Of a stretch of DNA of 64,000 nucleotides, positions 25,847 to 33,534 are shown in pieces. The notes beneath the pieces were generated by a model, which was not told the origin of the DNA, did no database searches, and saw only the letters and a list, made by a program, of their open reading frames with translations. Each line of letters starts with the position of its first letter. Positions within the stretch are counted from its first letter, which is position 1. The position numbers were made by a program, and so were the translations under genes. The stretch lies in NCBI RefSeq assembly GCF_016801985.1, contig NZ_JAEVLS010000002.1, forward strand, positions 744,001 to 808,000, written 5' to 3'. This stretch comes from Steroidobacter gossypii. Its GTDB lineage: Bacteria > Pseudomonadota > Gammaproteobacteria > Steroidobacterales > Steroidobacteraceae.

Positions 25847-26415
25847 GCGCGAAATATCTATTGGTGCTGCTGGCCGCTTTAGCGCTCACCGGCTGTGCCA
25901 CCGGCCCGATCGGCGCGCATCAGTCAAGCATGGAGACGGTCCAGACGTTGCGCCAATCGAACATGGCCGCGGCATCAGTCGGCGAGTTCGTGCCGGCTCC
26001 CACTTTGCAGGCTGCACGCGACAAGAGCGTCAGCGTTCGCGGCAGCTCACTGAAGTCTCCGTCAGCGAACTCGTTCTCAGCGTACCTCCGGGACTCCCTC
26101 ATCCAGGACCTGCGCTCGGCTGGAAAGTACGACCCCGCTGCGGGCACCGTGATCACCGGACAGCTCACGCAAAACGAGCTCAATGCCGCGGGCTTTTCGA
26201 AAGCTGACGCGACGGTCGGCGCCAAATTCGTCGTCACTCGCGGCGGCGCGAGCATCTATGACAAGTCGATCAGCGCCACTCACGAGTGGGAATCATCGTT
26301 CATCGGCGCGATCGCGATCCCGGAAGCCATCAATCAGTACACGCAGATGTACTCGCGACTGCTGGATAAGCTGTTCGCGGATGAGGAGTTCAAGAAGGCG
26401 GTGGCCGCCAATTGA
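25843..26415 (+). CDS. Lipoprotein of unknown function (second of a pair)
   Basis: A 190-residue protein with lipobox LALTGC (Cys18). The mature region contains FSAYLRDSLIQDLRSAGKY and VITGQLTQNELN, a pattern seen in several poorly characterised outer-membrane lipoproteins that oppose each other in dimers. A terminator-like hairpin follows about 10 nt after the stop. It overlaps the upstream lipoprotein gene by four bases. No function is assigned. Confidence 0.75.
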   Translation: MSAKYLLVLLAALALTGCATGPIGAHQSSMETVQTLRQSNMAAASVGEFVPAPTLQAARDKSVSVRGSSLKSPSANSFSAYLRDSLIQDLRSAGKYDPAAGTVITGQLTQNELNAAGFSKADATVGAKFVVTRGGASIYDKSISATHEWESSFIGAIAIPEAINQYTQMYSRLLDKLFADEEFKKAVAAN

Positions 26416-26425
26416 TCTGACTTGA

Positions 26426-26452
26426 CCGGCGCGCAGTTCGGCTGCGCGCCGG
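26426..26452 (+). terminator. Hairpin after the lipoprotein pair
   Basis: An 11-bp perfect stem CCGGCGCGCAG/CTGCGCGCCGG with loop TTCGG. The following bases (GTCTTGG) are only weakly T-rich, so termination is plausible but not certain. Confidence 0.6.
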
Positions 26453-27222
26453 GTCTTGGATAACGCACGCAGCCAGATCTGAGCGTGCTTTTCCAGAGAT
26501 TTCGCGAACCGATTAGCCATCCGTCGAATAGCGAAAGCGATGGTAGCAGCGGCAATCCTCCGAGTGCGCGACGGGTCTGACTTACGCGCGATTTGGGAAA
26601 TGAGTCTAAGTACGTTTCCGCGGAAACGTTTCTGCTTTCTACTGCCTGCCGTGAATATCGCGCTTCTGCGCCACCCCACTACGTGTTTCTATAGCGTGTG
26701 TACCTGGCTGTACAAGCGGTGCGCCGAGATTTCTCTCATCATTGCTTTCGCCATCGGCCTGTCGGGGTCGCTTTGCACTGCCAGCATGAGGGAATTCAAA
26801 TCTGCCTCGTTGTTCACCCTGCGCAGGCAATACAAAAATGCGCCGTAACGCCAGTGTTCGGGTGATTTTACTGGCCTGGAGCGGGTTCCATACCGTCTTC
26901 GCAAGCTGGAGAACTGAAGATGCATCAGCTCTCCTGTCATCAGTCCGGTGGTAAACCATGCGCGGGGGAATCGGAGCGCTCTGCGAAGCCTGCGCTCTAT
27001 CTCTTGCTGCCTCATCGTCCAGATGATATCGGAACTGCCGAAGTTACTAGCGCCGATCTATGGCGGCGGCGACCGTCTGCTCTCGCTGGATTGCTGGAGT
27101 CGTAGTAGGGCGTCACGGACTGTGCGAAGCGCGATTGGACGTACGCGTTCATCTCCATCGCGAGCCAACTGAACCCGCCGAGGACTGGTAGTTCTTCTTG
27201 ACTGTCCTCGGACGAAAAAGGA
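26453..27222 (+). other. Low-information region left of the integrated element
   Basis: About 770 nt that would have lain downstream of ssrA before the element inserted. It holds one plausible small minus-strand ORF (26689-27015) and a hairpin CCGAGGAC/GTCCTCGG at 27178-27211 next to the left repeat. That hairpin may be a remnant of the original region after ssrA. No other gene is supported. Confidence 0.4.
26689..27015 (-). CDS. Hypothetical small protein
   Basis: A 108-residue, Arg-rich ORF (MRQQEIERRLRRALRFP...) with a mixed amino-acid composition unlike a simple high-GC shadow. It starts in an ATGA overlap with a second short ORF upstream whose N terminus is only a translation of the att repeat. 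No family is recognised and no clear ribosome-binding site is seen. It could be a real small gene or a decayed remnant. Confidence 0.3.
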   Translation of the reverse strand: MRQQEIERRLRRALRFPRAWFTTGLMTGELMHLQFSSLRRRYGTRSRPVKSPEHWRYGAFLYCLRRVNNEADLNSLMLAVQSDPDRPMAKAMMREISAHRLYSQVHTL

Positions 27223-27238
27223 GATGGTGGAGGCGGCG
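27223..27238 (+). repeat. Distal att repeat of the ssrA-inserted element
   Basis: Copy of the 3' end of tmRNA (GATGGTGGAGGCGGCG), with no ssrA gene attached. It lies 155 bp before the integrase start. A short palindrome GTCCACCGTGGAC follows at 27238-27250. Confidence 0.8.
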
Positions 27239-27393
27239 TCCACCGTGGACACGTAGCAGCCTGTCGCACCTCATTGCATGAAGCCCTAATTTTCTAGGAC
27301 CTTCAGCTTGTCTCCCGTTCTCTCCCGTCTCAGCTTGTTGCAACCAATGGCCGATGCTATGTTGGGTATGTCGTTGGGGTCAAGAGTTCGGTC

Positions 27394-28641
27394 ATGCCCA
27401 AGAAAGCGCGGGAGTTATCAGCGCTCGAAGTGAAGCGATCGAGCAGAGAGCTGGGCTTTCACGCTGTCGGTGGCGTCGCTGGGCTTCATCTGGCCGTCAC
27501 CTCTGATTCGGCAGCGTCTTGGATTCTCCGCGTAGTCATTGGCGAAAACCGGGCCGACTTGGGGCTGGGTTCGTACCCAGAGATCGGGCTCGCCCAGGCG
27601 CGTGATAGAGCTCGTGAGGCGCGCGAGCAGATCCGAGGTGGCATCGACCCACGGCAGGCCAAGAAAGCGGCAGCGTTGGCACTACGTGCGGCCACAGCGC
27701 GCGCGCTGACTTTCGAAGCAGCAGCGAAGGCCTGCCACATCGCCAAAGTGAGCGAGTTCCGGAACTCCAAGCACAAGGACGACTGGATCAACTCGCTAGA
27801 TCGCTACGCTTTTCCGGACCTGGGTTCGGTTCCCGTCGCTGAGATCGACTTGCCCCATTTGGTGAAGGTGCTGGGGCCGATTTGGACGTCGAAGACCGAG
27901 ACCGCGACGCGCGTCCGTCAGCGCATCGAGTCGGTACTCGCCTGGGCAACCGTTAACAAGTTTCGCACTGGAGACAATCCCGCACGCTGGAAAGGGAACC
28001 TTGAGCACGCACTCCCAAAGCCCGCGAAGGTTCGGAAGGTCGCACACCACCCCGCGCTCCTGTGGCAGGAGGTCGGCGGCTTCATGGCGGATCTTCGGAA
28101 GAGAGAAGGCATGGGCGCCCGAGCACTGGAGTTCGCCATCCTGACGGCGGCACGCTCCGGAGAGGTCCGAGGCGCCACCTGGGATGAAATCGACCTGAAA
28201 GCGAAGCTGTGGACTATCCCGGCCGGGCGGATGAAAGCTGGCAAACAGCACCGCATCCCGTTGTCGGAGCCCGCGCTGAAGCTGCTGAAGGCGCTGCCGC
28301 GCTTTGACGGCTCGCCGTACGTGTTCGCGGCCGCACGTGGCGGGATGCTCTCCGACATGAGCCTCAGTGCCGTCACGCGCCGCATGGGGCTCGATGTTGT
28401 TCCTCACGGCTTCCGGAGTTCGTTCAAGGACTGGTGCCGCACATCGACGGCATATCCAGATGAAGTATCGGAGCTGGCGCTGGCGCATGTGAACAGTGAT
28501 GCCACTCGGGCCGCATATGCTCGCGACGAGTTGCTGCCCCAACGTCAGCGGCTCATGACTGACTGGGCGAAGTATTGCACCACTGTGCCGCGCACGGCGG
28601 CGCAGGTGGTGGTACCCATCAGGCGGGCTAAGTCACGATGA
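27394..28641 (+). CDS. Tyrosine recombinase, P4-type integrase
   Basis: A 415-residue protein with an N-terminal arm-binding domain (residues about 1-90; LGLGSYPEIGLAQARDRAREAR is typical of P4-like integrases) and a core-binding domain. The catalytic domain keeps Arg254 (AARSGEVRG), His338 and Arg341 (HGFR), His365 (LAHV) and Tyr375 (AAYARDE). All key residues are present, so it should be active. Integrases of this family use tRNA or tmRNA genes as targets, which fits the repeats. Its stop overlaps the next gene by four bases. Confidence 0.95.
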   Translation: MPKKARELSALEVKRSSRELGFHAVGGVAGLHLAVTSDSAASWILRVVIGENRADLGLGSYPEIGLAQARDRAREAREQIRGGIDPRQAKKAAALALRAATARALTFEAAAKACHIAKVSEFRNSKHKDDWINSLDRYAFPDLGSVPVAEIDLPHLVKVLGPIWTSKTETATRVRQRIESVLAWATVNKFRTGDNPARWKGNLEHALPKPAKVRKVAHHPALLWQEVGGFMADLRKREGMGARALEFAILTAARSGEVRGATWDEIDLKAKLWTIPAGRMKAGKQHRIPLSEPALKLLKALPRFDGSPYVFAAARGGMLSDMSLSAVTRRMGLDVVPHGFRSSFKDWCRTSTAYPDEVSELALAHVNSDATRAAYARDELLPQRQRLMTDWAKYCTTVPRTAAQVVVPIRRAKSR

Positions 28642-29222
28642 CAGCGGTCGATGATCGGCGCCCGAACTGGGCCAAGTGGCGTTTCGTGCCAGATGTTGAG
28701 ATCTGGGAGGGCGTCGCCTTGTCGCTCAATATCGAGCCGGACAAGGTGAACCACCACCCGCACGGATGGATGGCAGATGCTCATCTTTTCCTGGAGTCAG
28801 AGGAGTTCAACGACCGTATATTCGTGCTTAAGCGAAACCGGGAGCTTCGTCGGACGGCGGTAAGCCTGGACGACCCGGTGCACAGTGAAGTAAGTCTTTC
28901 CGAGTTCGCCGCCTATGCACTGTCGGTAGGTTGGAAGATTCCGGATGAACTGAAGGGAATGGCAGTGGCTCACGTGCTGACTGAGCCGCGTACCACGGAT
29001 CTACGCGGCAGTCCTCCCGATCCCATCAACGAGTCGGCAGCTACAAAGACTCGAAGGGCCACGGCAGTCAGCGCTGAGAGAAGGCGCGCCCGGAATGCTC
29101 AACGAGACCGCCGTATCCATGATCTGTACGCGGCCGGCAAATCGCGCAAGGAAATTTCGCGTGAAGTGGGCTTGAGCGATTCGCAGATTGGTCGCGTGTT
29201 GAGTCGTTCAAGGCCATCGTAA
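28638..29222 (+). CDS. Island protein with C-terminal helix-turn-helix
   Basis: A 194-residue protein whose start overlaps the integrase stop as ATGA. The first 110 residues have no recognised domain (WRFVPDVEIWEGVALSLNIEP). A basic linker is followed by a C-terminal helix-turn-helix (IHDLYAAGKSRKEISREVGLSDSQIGRVLS) of the resolvase/sigma-factor type. It could regulate integration or excision with the integrase. The function is inferred only from the HTH and operon position. Confidence 0.7.
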   Translation: MTAVDDRRPNWAKWRFVPDVEIWEGVALSLNIEPDKVNHHPHGWMADAHLFLESEEFNDRIFVLKRNRELRRTAVSLDDPVHSEVSLSEFAAYALSVGWKIPDELKGMAVAHVLTEPRTTDLRGSPPDPINESAATKTRRATAVSAERRRARNAQRDRRIHDLYAAGKSRKEISREVGLSDSQIGRVLSRSRPS

Positions 29223-29356
29223 GGACCGCGCGTGGGGGCGCCTACGCGCATTTCCGCGCACATGCGCGCTCGTGCATGGACGTGCGTCTATTGCAGCGAG
29301 ACACCGCACGCTAGTCTGGCTCCTCATCGCGCCACGGTGCGCAGAGGTGACCAACA

Positions 29357-29539
29357 GTGCAGCAGTATCTCAGTGACGCGCAGCTCGCCGAGCGATACCA
29401 CGTTAGCCGTTCCACTATCTGGCGATGGACCAATCGCGATCTCTTGCCCAAGCCCGTCCAGCTCTCACCGGGCACCACTCGCTGGCGCAAAGACGAGATT
29501 GAACGTCACGAGGCGACCAAACAGCAGAGTGCTGCGTGA
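29357..29539 (+). CDS. AlpA-like / excisionase-type DNA-binding protein
   Basis: A 60-residue protein with a winged-helix MerR-like motif (YLSDAQLAERYHVSRSTIWRW, then LPKPVQLSPGTTRWRKDEIE). It matches the AlpA family found beside P4-type integrases, where it activates integrase expression or directs excision. The GTG start is preceded by AGAGGTGA. The stop overlaps the next gene start (TGATG). Confidence 0.85.
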   Translation: MQQYLSDAQLAERYHVSRSTIWRWTNRDLLPKPVQLSPGTTRWRKDEIERHEATKQQSAA

Positions 29540-30000
29540 TGCGCGACCACGGAGCGGCGCGCCGGCCTGCGATGACCAACGTCATAAAGCTCCCTTCCAA
29601 CCGCGGGGAGGGTGAGCCAGGCTTATTCCTCGTCTCGCCCGGCGAGTACGACGCGGTCTATATCCGCTACGTTTGCTACAACGGGATATTCGGCAAGACA
29701 CAGCAGAAGGTTCGCCTCGACTTCAGGCTTCTTGAGAGCCCCGGCATCACGTTATCTCGCTGGTATCGGGTGACTCACTCCCGAGGACGCATTGCCGCCT
29801 ATAACAGCAGCGATATCGTCCGTGAGCTGTCCGTCGCGTTGAGGCAGCGTGTGCGGCGTGACCGGATTCCGATCGCCAGCTTGGCCAACATGGTTTTGCG
29901 AGTGAGGGTGCACACCGTCACCAAGAACCGTGACCAGAAGCATCTCCACGAGATCAACCAGTACAGCGTGATAGCCGAACTGCTGGGAAGGTCGCAATGA
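29539..30000 (+). CDS. Hypothetical island protein
   Basis: A 153-residue protein; an internal ATG at 29572 would shorten it by 11 residues. The sequence is rich in beta-type stretches (AVYIRYVCYNGIFGKTQQKVRLDFRLLE) and basic segments, suggesting a nucleic-acid-binding fold, though no motif is diagnostic. It is coupled by a TGATG overlap to the AlpA-like gene upstream. No function assigned. Confidence 0.65.
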   Translation: MRDHGAARRPAMTNVIKLPSNRGEGEPGLFLVSPGEYDAVYIRYVCYNGIFGKTQQKVRLDFRLLESPGITLSRWYRVTHSRGRIAAYNSSDIVRELSVALRQRVRRDRIPIASLANMVLRVRVHTVTKNRDQKHLHEINQYSVIAELLGRSQ

Positions 30001-30281
30001 TGCTCCCTTGCCAGTACCAGCTCCAACTCCTGAACCTGCTCCTGCCTGTCATGCTCTTTGTGCCTTGTGCTTCAGGAGCTTGCGAGCCGCGCTTGGACAA
30101 ACCGAATCGGCCTATGCAGCAACGGGCCGACACTCAGCAACTGATGCTGCCGGCCCGGGTGATACGGGAGCGGAGTCGCATTCGCATCGTATCACTCGGG
30201 TTTCGTCATTTCATCGGGGCGAGCGTATCTCGGCTTCAGAGAATAATCAGCTATGGCAGCAGATCACCGGAAGGCTGGTAA
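29997..30281 (+). CDS. Possible small exported protein
   Basis: A 94-codon ORF starting in an ATGA overlap with the preceding gene. The N terminus is hydrophobic (LQLLNLLLPVMLFVPCASG), like a signal peptide; the rest is basic and unrecognised. It overlaps the next gene by 29 nt. Evidence is the overlap and the N terminus only. Confidence 0.3.
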   Translation: MMLPCQYQLQLLNLLLPVMLFVPCASGACEPRLDKPNRPMQQRADTQQLMLPARVIRERSRIRIVSLGFRHFIGASVSRLQRIISYGSRSPEGW

Positions 30282-30912
30282 GTCGAAGCCGGCCGCCACA
30301 TCTAGTAACGTTCTGAAGATCGCGGCGGAACCAGGCATCGAGGAAACCGCGATGCTTTCGAAGGTCGTACTGCGGCCGAGCGTAAAGGCGGCGGCAACAA
30401 TCCAGGCGTTCGCTCAGCCAGCTTGGGGCGAGCTGGATCTAACAACTCTCGCTGACGAACTGTCGGCTCAGATTGGCACGGTGACGAGGGGTGACCTGCA
30501 GCGGGCCGAGGCGATGCTGATCGCACAGGCCCATACACTGGAAGCGCTCTTCCACGAGTTGGCGCGCCGGGCGGGGCTCAACATGGGGCAGTATCTGCAG
30601 TCCGCGGAAACCTATATGCGTCTCGCGCTCAAGGCGCAGAGTCAGTGTCGAGCGACGCTGGAAACGCTCGCGGCCATCAAGAATCCCGCGTCCGTTGCCT
30701 TCGTGCGCCAAGCCAACATCGCTCACGGACCGCAGCAGGTGAACAACGTACCGTCGCCGGCTGCCTCGCGCGCGCGGGAATCTGAAATTGCGCCGAACGA
30801 ACTATTGGAGGGGACCGATGGCAAACGGTTGGACCTTGGAGCGCCGTCAGCGGCAGGCTCTGCTGATTCGCCGTTGGAAACCATGGGAGCAATCGACGGG
30901 CCCAAAGAGTGA
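30253..30912 (+). CDS. Hypothetical island protein (first of an overlapping pair)
   Basis: A 219-residue protein, mostly helical (LQRAEAMLIAQAHTLEALFHELARRAG, GQYLQSAETYMRLALKAQSQCRATLETL), with a disordered C-terminal tail. From memory, similar proteins occur with the next gene's product in other proteobacterial islands; their function is unknown. The last 95 nt overlap the following gene in another frame. Confidence 0.65.
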   Translation: MAADHRKAGKSKPAATSSNVLKIAAEPGIEETAMLSKVVLRPSVKAAATIQAFAQPAWGELDLTTLADELSAQIGTVTRGDLQRAEAMLIAQAHTLEALFHELARRAGLNMGQYLQSAETYMRLALKAQSQCRATLETLAAIKNPASVAFVRQANIAHGPQQVNNVPSPAASRARESEIAPNELLEGTDGKRLDLGAPSAAGSADSPLETMGAIDGPKE

Positions 30913-31018
30913 GCAAGGTAAGGCGCTCATCGCACACAACGCTTACAAGGGCGGGCAGAGACTGACACTTCGCTTCTTGTCCAGAGTGTTACGAAGGCAG
31001 AAGCAAGTGATTGAATAG
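30818..31018 (+). CDS. Small basic island protein (second of the pair)
   Basis: A 66-residue protein, MANGWTLERRQRQALLIRRWKPWEQSTGPKSEQGKA..., with the TGPKSEQGKA pattern I associate with a widespread small family of unknown function. GGAGGGG precedes the ATG at 30818. It lies partly inside the upstream gene in a different frame; both frames look protein-like, so the overlap is probably real. Confidence 0.65.
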   Translation: MANGWTLERRQRQALLIRRWKPWEQSTGPKSEQGKALIAHNAYKGGQRLTLRFLSRVLRRQKQVIE

Positions 31019-31040
31019 ACGCCCGCTTGCGAGCGTGCGG

Positions 31041-31697
31041 TCATCTCGCCGGCGCAATCTTTGCCAGCTTGCATTGGATGAAAGCCGACAGGTAATTGTC
31101 CATAGCCAGGATCGACACATAGAACTCGCCGGAGGTCTCACGTGTTAAGAAGGAATCTTGTCGAGCCGTCTCATGGGCCGACAGCTCCCTCAGCGACAGC
31201 TGCAGGTCGCTCACGTCGGAAATGATGTTGGCCGCGCGGTTCAATTTATTCGCTTCTTCGCTGGCATAGATGCTTAGATCGGCGTTGTGGTTCCCATCAA
31301 GCCAAGCCTTGCCCGTGCTGTCACGATTAAGTAGCAGGAGGTCGAGCTTAGCGCGGACCTGAGACAACTCGCCTCTGGCTTTCCAGACGTAGTATAGGCG
31401 CCTAGATGCTAGGCTTTCTTGTCGGCGGTAGGTCGAATCGTGAGGGTGATTCGAGCCCAGTTCATCTCGATGGTTGCGAAACAGCGCTTCCGATTCTGCC
31501 GACAGATATCTTTCTTCCTCGGGCGGAACATTCGGCAGAATACGATCGAAGAACTGCAAGGTTGCTTTGATTCTATCGATGGATGAGTCATCTGCGTACT
31601 TGCAGCGTCCCTCGATGATTGATGATGTGCCGACCGCTTCTCCATTCGCTCTGCTGCTGGTAAGCACAATGGCGAGGGCGAGATATACCTTCCACAT
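31041..31697 (-). CDS. Hypothetical exported protein
   Basis: A 218-residue protein with a signal peptide (VYLALAIVLTSSRANG) and a mature part rich in charged helices (RRLYYVWKARGELSQVRAKLDLLLL, ANIISDVSDLQLSLRELSAHE). No family is recognised. Its orientation opposes the preceding island genes, and it may be an independent cargo gene. A 61-codon GTG ORF (31892-31707) upstream is too weak to list separately. Confidence 0.6.
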   Translation of the reverse strand: MWKVYLALAIVLTSSRANGEAVGTSSIIEGRCKYADDSSIDRIKATLQFFDRILPNVPPEEERYLSAESEALFRNHRDELGSNHPHDSTYRRQESLASRRLYYVWKARGELSQVRAKLDLLLLNRDSTGKAWLDGNHNADLSIYASEEANKLNRAANIISDVSDLQLSLRELSAHETARQDSFLTRETSGEFYVSILAMDNYLSAFIQCKLAKIAPAR

Positions 31698-31930
31698 GGC
31701 TGTTTCTCATTCGGTGTTGCGATAGCGAAACGGATTCATGCAGCGCGCGAAGCTGCACTGTCCTCGTCGACCATAAGGGTAGTCGGTTATCGTGTGAAAT
31801 CTGAGCACCGCATCCCACTTCAACATCAGGGTATCTTGTGGGGGCTTGATGAGGATGTATCGATGAATAGAAGAAGCCCCGGCCGCGAGCACCAGGGCGA
31901 TTGCCGTCGAGACTGAGGCAGATGATTCCG

Positions 31931-32308
31931 CTATTTGCCAGCAGTGGATTTGTCCTCCAGCAGATCGAGAATCCTGACGACAAAGCGTTGCTGTGTCTTC
32001 GACAGCGCCATCAGGCGCTCCGCGTGGCGGATCGCGCGATACGACAGTCGTCGCTTGGGATCGTGCACCGGCCGCGCCATGCCGATCAGTTGTTCGATCG
32101 GGACGGCAAACACTTTGGCAAGCCTTGCGAGAATGAGCACCGACACTCGACGCTCGCCCAGTTCGTAGGCAAACACCGCTTGCTGCGAAACGCCGAGGGC
32201 TCGCGCAAGCTCGGCCTGCGTGTACCCTCGGGATTTTCGCAGAAAGGAGATATGCGCACCGAGCGCCTTGAAGTAGTCACGGGATTCGGCACGAATGCTG
32301 TTATTCAT
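31931..32308 (-). CDS. XRE-family transcriptional regulator
   Basis: A 125-residue protein with an N-terminal helix-turn-helix of the Cro/CI type (LRKSRGYTQAELARALGVSQQAVFAYELGERR) and a short C-terminal helical part. It is the last gene of a four-gene minus-strand run joined by 4-nt overlaps. It may repress island genes or act as an antitoxin-like regulator of the two small upstream genes; this is inference. Confidence 0.85.
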   Translation of the reverse strand: MNNSIRAESRDYFKALGAHISFLRKSRGYTQAELARALGVSQQAVFAYELGERRVSVLILARLAKVFAVPIEQLIGMARPVHDPKRRLSYRAIRHAERLMALSKTQQRFVVRILDLLEDKSTAGK

Positions 32309-32565
32309 CGCATGCCTCCAGTGCCAGCAGATCCAGCGTCGCGATGTGCTGCTCGAAGCGCGATAATCGCAGCGAGCGCATCGGAGATATCGATCTCCAC
32401 ATCCCCGGCATAGTTCGCCGTGTACTGCGCACAGATCAGCAGCGCGTTCGTCTTGTGCAACTGACCCAGCTCCGCGTCTATGCCGGCTTTGATCTGCTTG
32501 CAGCGCTCCGCTGCCGCGCTCTGCTTAGTGCATGTTGGCTGCACTGTGATGTTGTTGCGGCTCAT
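32305..32565 (-). CDS. Small hypothetical island protein
   Basis: An 86-residue protein (AERCKQIKAGIDAELGQLHKT, then DISDALAAIIALRAAHRD), mostly helical. It overlaps the XRE gene by four bases downstream and the 78-residue gene by four bases upstream, so it belongs to the same operon. Function unknown. Confidence 0.6.
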   Translation of the reverse strand: MSRNNITVQPTCTKQSAAAERCKQIKAGIDAELGQLHKTNALLICAQYTANYAGDVEIDISDALAAIIALRAAHRDAGSAGTGGMR

Positions 32566-32798
32566 GGCTGCACTCCCGGATCGCAGCCAAGCTCGCGCAG
32601 TTTCGCTTCGAGTCCCCCAATACGCTCCAGGCTGCGCACGACCAGCAGCACGAGCGAGTTCAGCGCTTCAGCGGCGCGGGTTAGGCGGAACTTCAGTGCA
32701 CCTTGCTCGGGGCCGCATGCCTTGGCCGATGCCCGTAGCACGATCGCCGTGGCACGTGCTTCGGCGATCTCCCTGACGATTCCTGGGGAGGCGTTCAT
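32562..32798 (-). CDS. Small helical island protein
   Basis: A 78-residue protein with long helical stretches (ALKFRLTRAAEALNSLVLLVVRSLERIGGLEAKL), probably an oligomeric coiled-coil-like protein. It overlaps neighbours on both sides by four bases in the XRE operon. Function unknown. Confidence 0.6.
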   Translation of the reverse strand: MNASPGIVREIAEARATAIVLRASAKACGPEQGALKFRLTRAAEALNSLVLLVVRSLERIGGLEAKLRELGCDPGVQP

Positions 32799-32920
32799 GC
32801 GTCACCGCGCTTGGCGACGAACGCCGAACAGTGGCTAGTGCCGCCGAGAGGTGGACACGAAACGTCGATCTGGAAGTAGAGACGACCCCGATCCAGCCGG
32901 GGGATAATGGGCGCAGCCAT
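32795..32920 (-). CDS. 41-residue island protein, first gene of the XRE operon
   Basis: A short gene with AAGGAG eight bases before its ATG at 32920. Its stop overlaps the next gene as ATGA. The peptide begins MAAPIIPRLDRGRLYFQIDV and contains two cysteines. The ribosome-binding site and the overlap support it despite its size. Function unknown. Confidence 0.6.
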   Translation of the reverse strand: MAAPIIPRLDRGRLYFQIDVSCPPLGGTSHCSAFVAKRGDA

Positions 32921-33100
32921 TGCGTTGACTCCTTGAAAGTCACCGTGGTGGTCAGGCCGGGCCGGGTGCTCGTAACACTCGGTTCGGCCGCTTCATACCG
33001 CGAGCGCGGACGCCCGCAGACTGGCAGCACAAACCAGGATGTTGGAGAGGATGTTGGGTACCGCGCAGAGATGCGCATAACCAACTGATTTTCAAGGAGG

Positions 33101-33116
33101 GATGGTGGAGGCGGCG
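33101..33116 (+). repeat. att repeat at the 3' end of ssrA
   Basis: Copy of GATGGTGGAGGCGGCG that forms the 3' end of the intact tmRNA gene. It marks the right boundary of the integrated element. Confidence 0.85.
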
Positions 33117-33454
33117 GGAATCGAACCCGCGTCCGCAAGCACTACGCTACAGGACCTACATGCTTAGCCCATTCTTTGTATCTCGCCGTGCGCTACCCGA
33201 AGGGCAGGGAAGACGCACGACCAGCTGCAGAGCGTTTTAACGAGGCGGCCTGGAGCACACCGACTCGCGAGCTTGTGAGCGCGTCCCCCAATCTGGATGC
33301 ACAAGCACATACCAGGCGGAGGTTAGGCGGGATTAAGCCGCCAGAGCGTAGTTGTCGTCGTTTGCAACTATAAGTTTGTAAGCAGTTTAAGGAGTTACCT
33401 ACAACTCCGCATGCACCTGGAGTTTCGCCACCCACGTCGAAGCCGGTCGCCCCC
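33103..33454 (-). ncRNA. ssrA: Transfer-messenger RNA (tmRNA)
   Basis: A one-piece tmRNA of 352 nt. The 5' end GGGGGCGACC pairs with the 3' CGCCTCCACCA to form the tRNA-like acceptor, and the T-arm GGGTTCGATTCCC is intact. The tag reading frame starts at GCA 33365-33363 and encodes ANDDNYALAA, ending in TAA at 33335-33333. With SmpB it rescues stalled ribosomes. The 3' end serves as the attachment site of the neighbouring element. smpB lies about 2.3 kb away. Confidence 0.97.
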
Positions 33455-33534
33455 ACAGGTGTCGCCACTCTCGGCAACGGTCGGTAGTGTAAGGCCAAAC
33501 GCCAGGATCACAAGGGCGCCAGGTCACTAAACCC

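Larger units (their letters stand above)
27223..33116. mobile_element. Small integrated element at the 3' end of ssrA
   Basis: A 16-bp sequence, GATGGTGGAGGCGGCG, occurs at 27223-27238 and again at 33101-33116. The second copy covers the CCA end, acceptor strand and part of the T-stem of tmRNA. Between them lie a P4-type integrase next to the left repeat, an AlpA-like regulator, an XRE regulator and small unknown genes. The element keeps ssrA intact. No replication, packaging or conjugation genes are recognised, so it is probably a satellite-type island of about 5.9 kb. Confidence 0.85.

Noticed and set aside
27012-27269. 85-codon minus-strand ORF at the left att
   Set aside because: Its N terminus is a translation of the att repeat and its hairpin; no motif or ribosome-binding site.
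31707-31892. 61-codon minus-strand GTG ORF in the island
   Set aside because: No ribosome-binding site and no recognisable sequence; could be the tail of a decayed membrane protein.
32831-33088. 85-codon plus-strand ORF beside ssrA
   Set aside because: Overlaps antisense the better supported 41-codon gene, which has AAGGAG and an ATGA link to the next gene.
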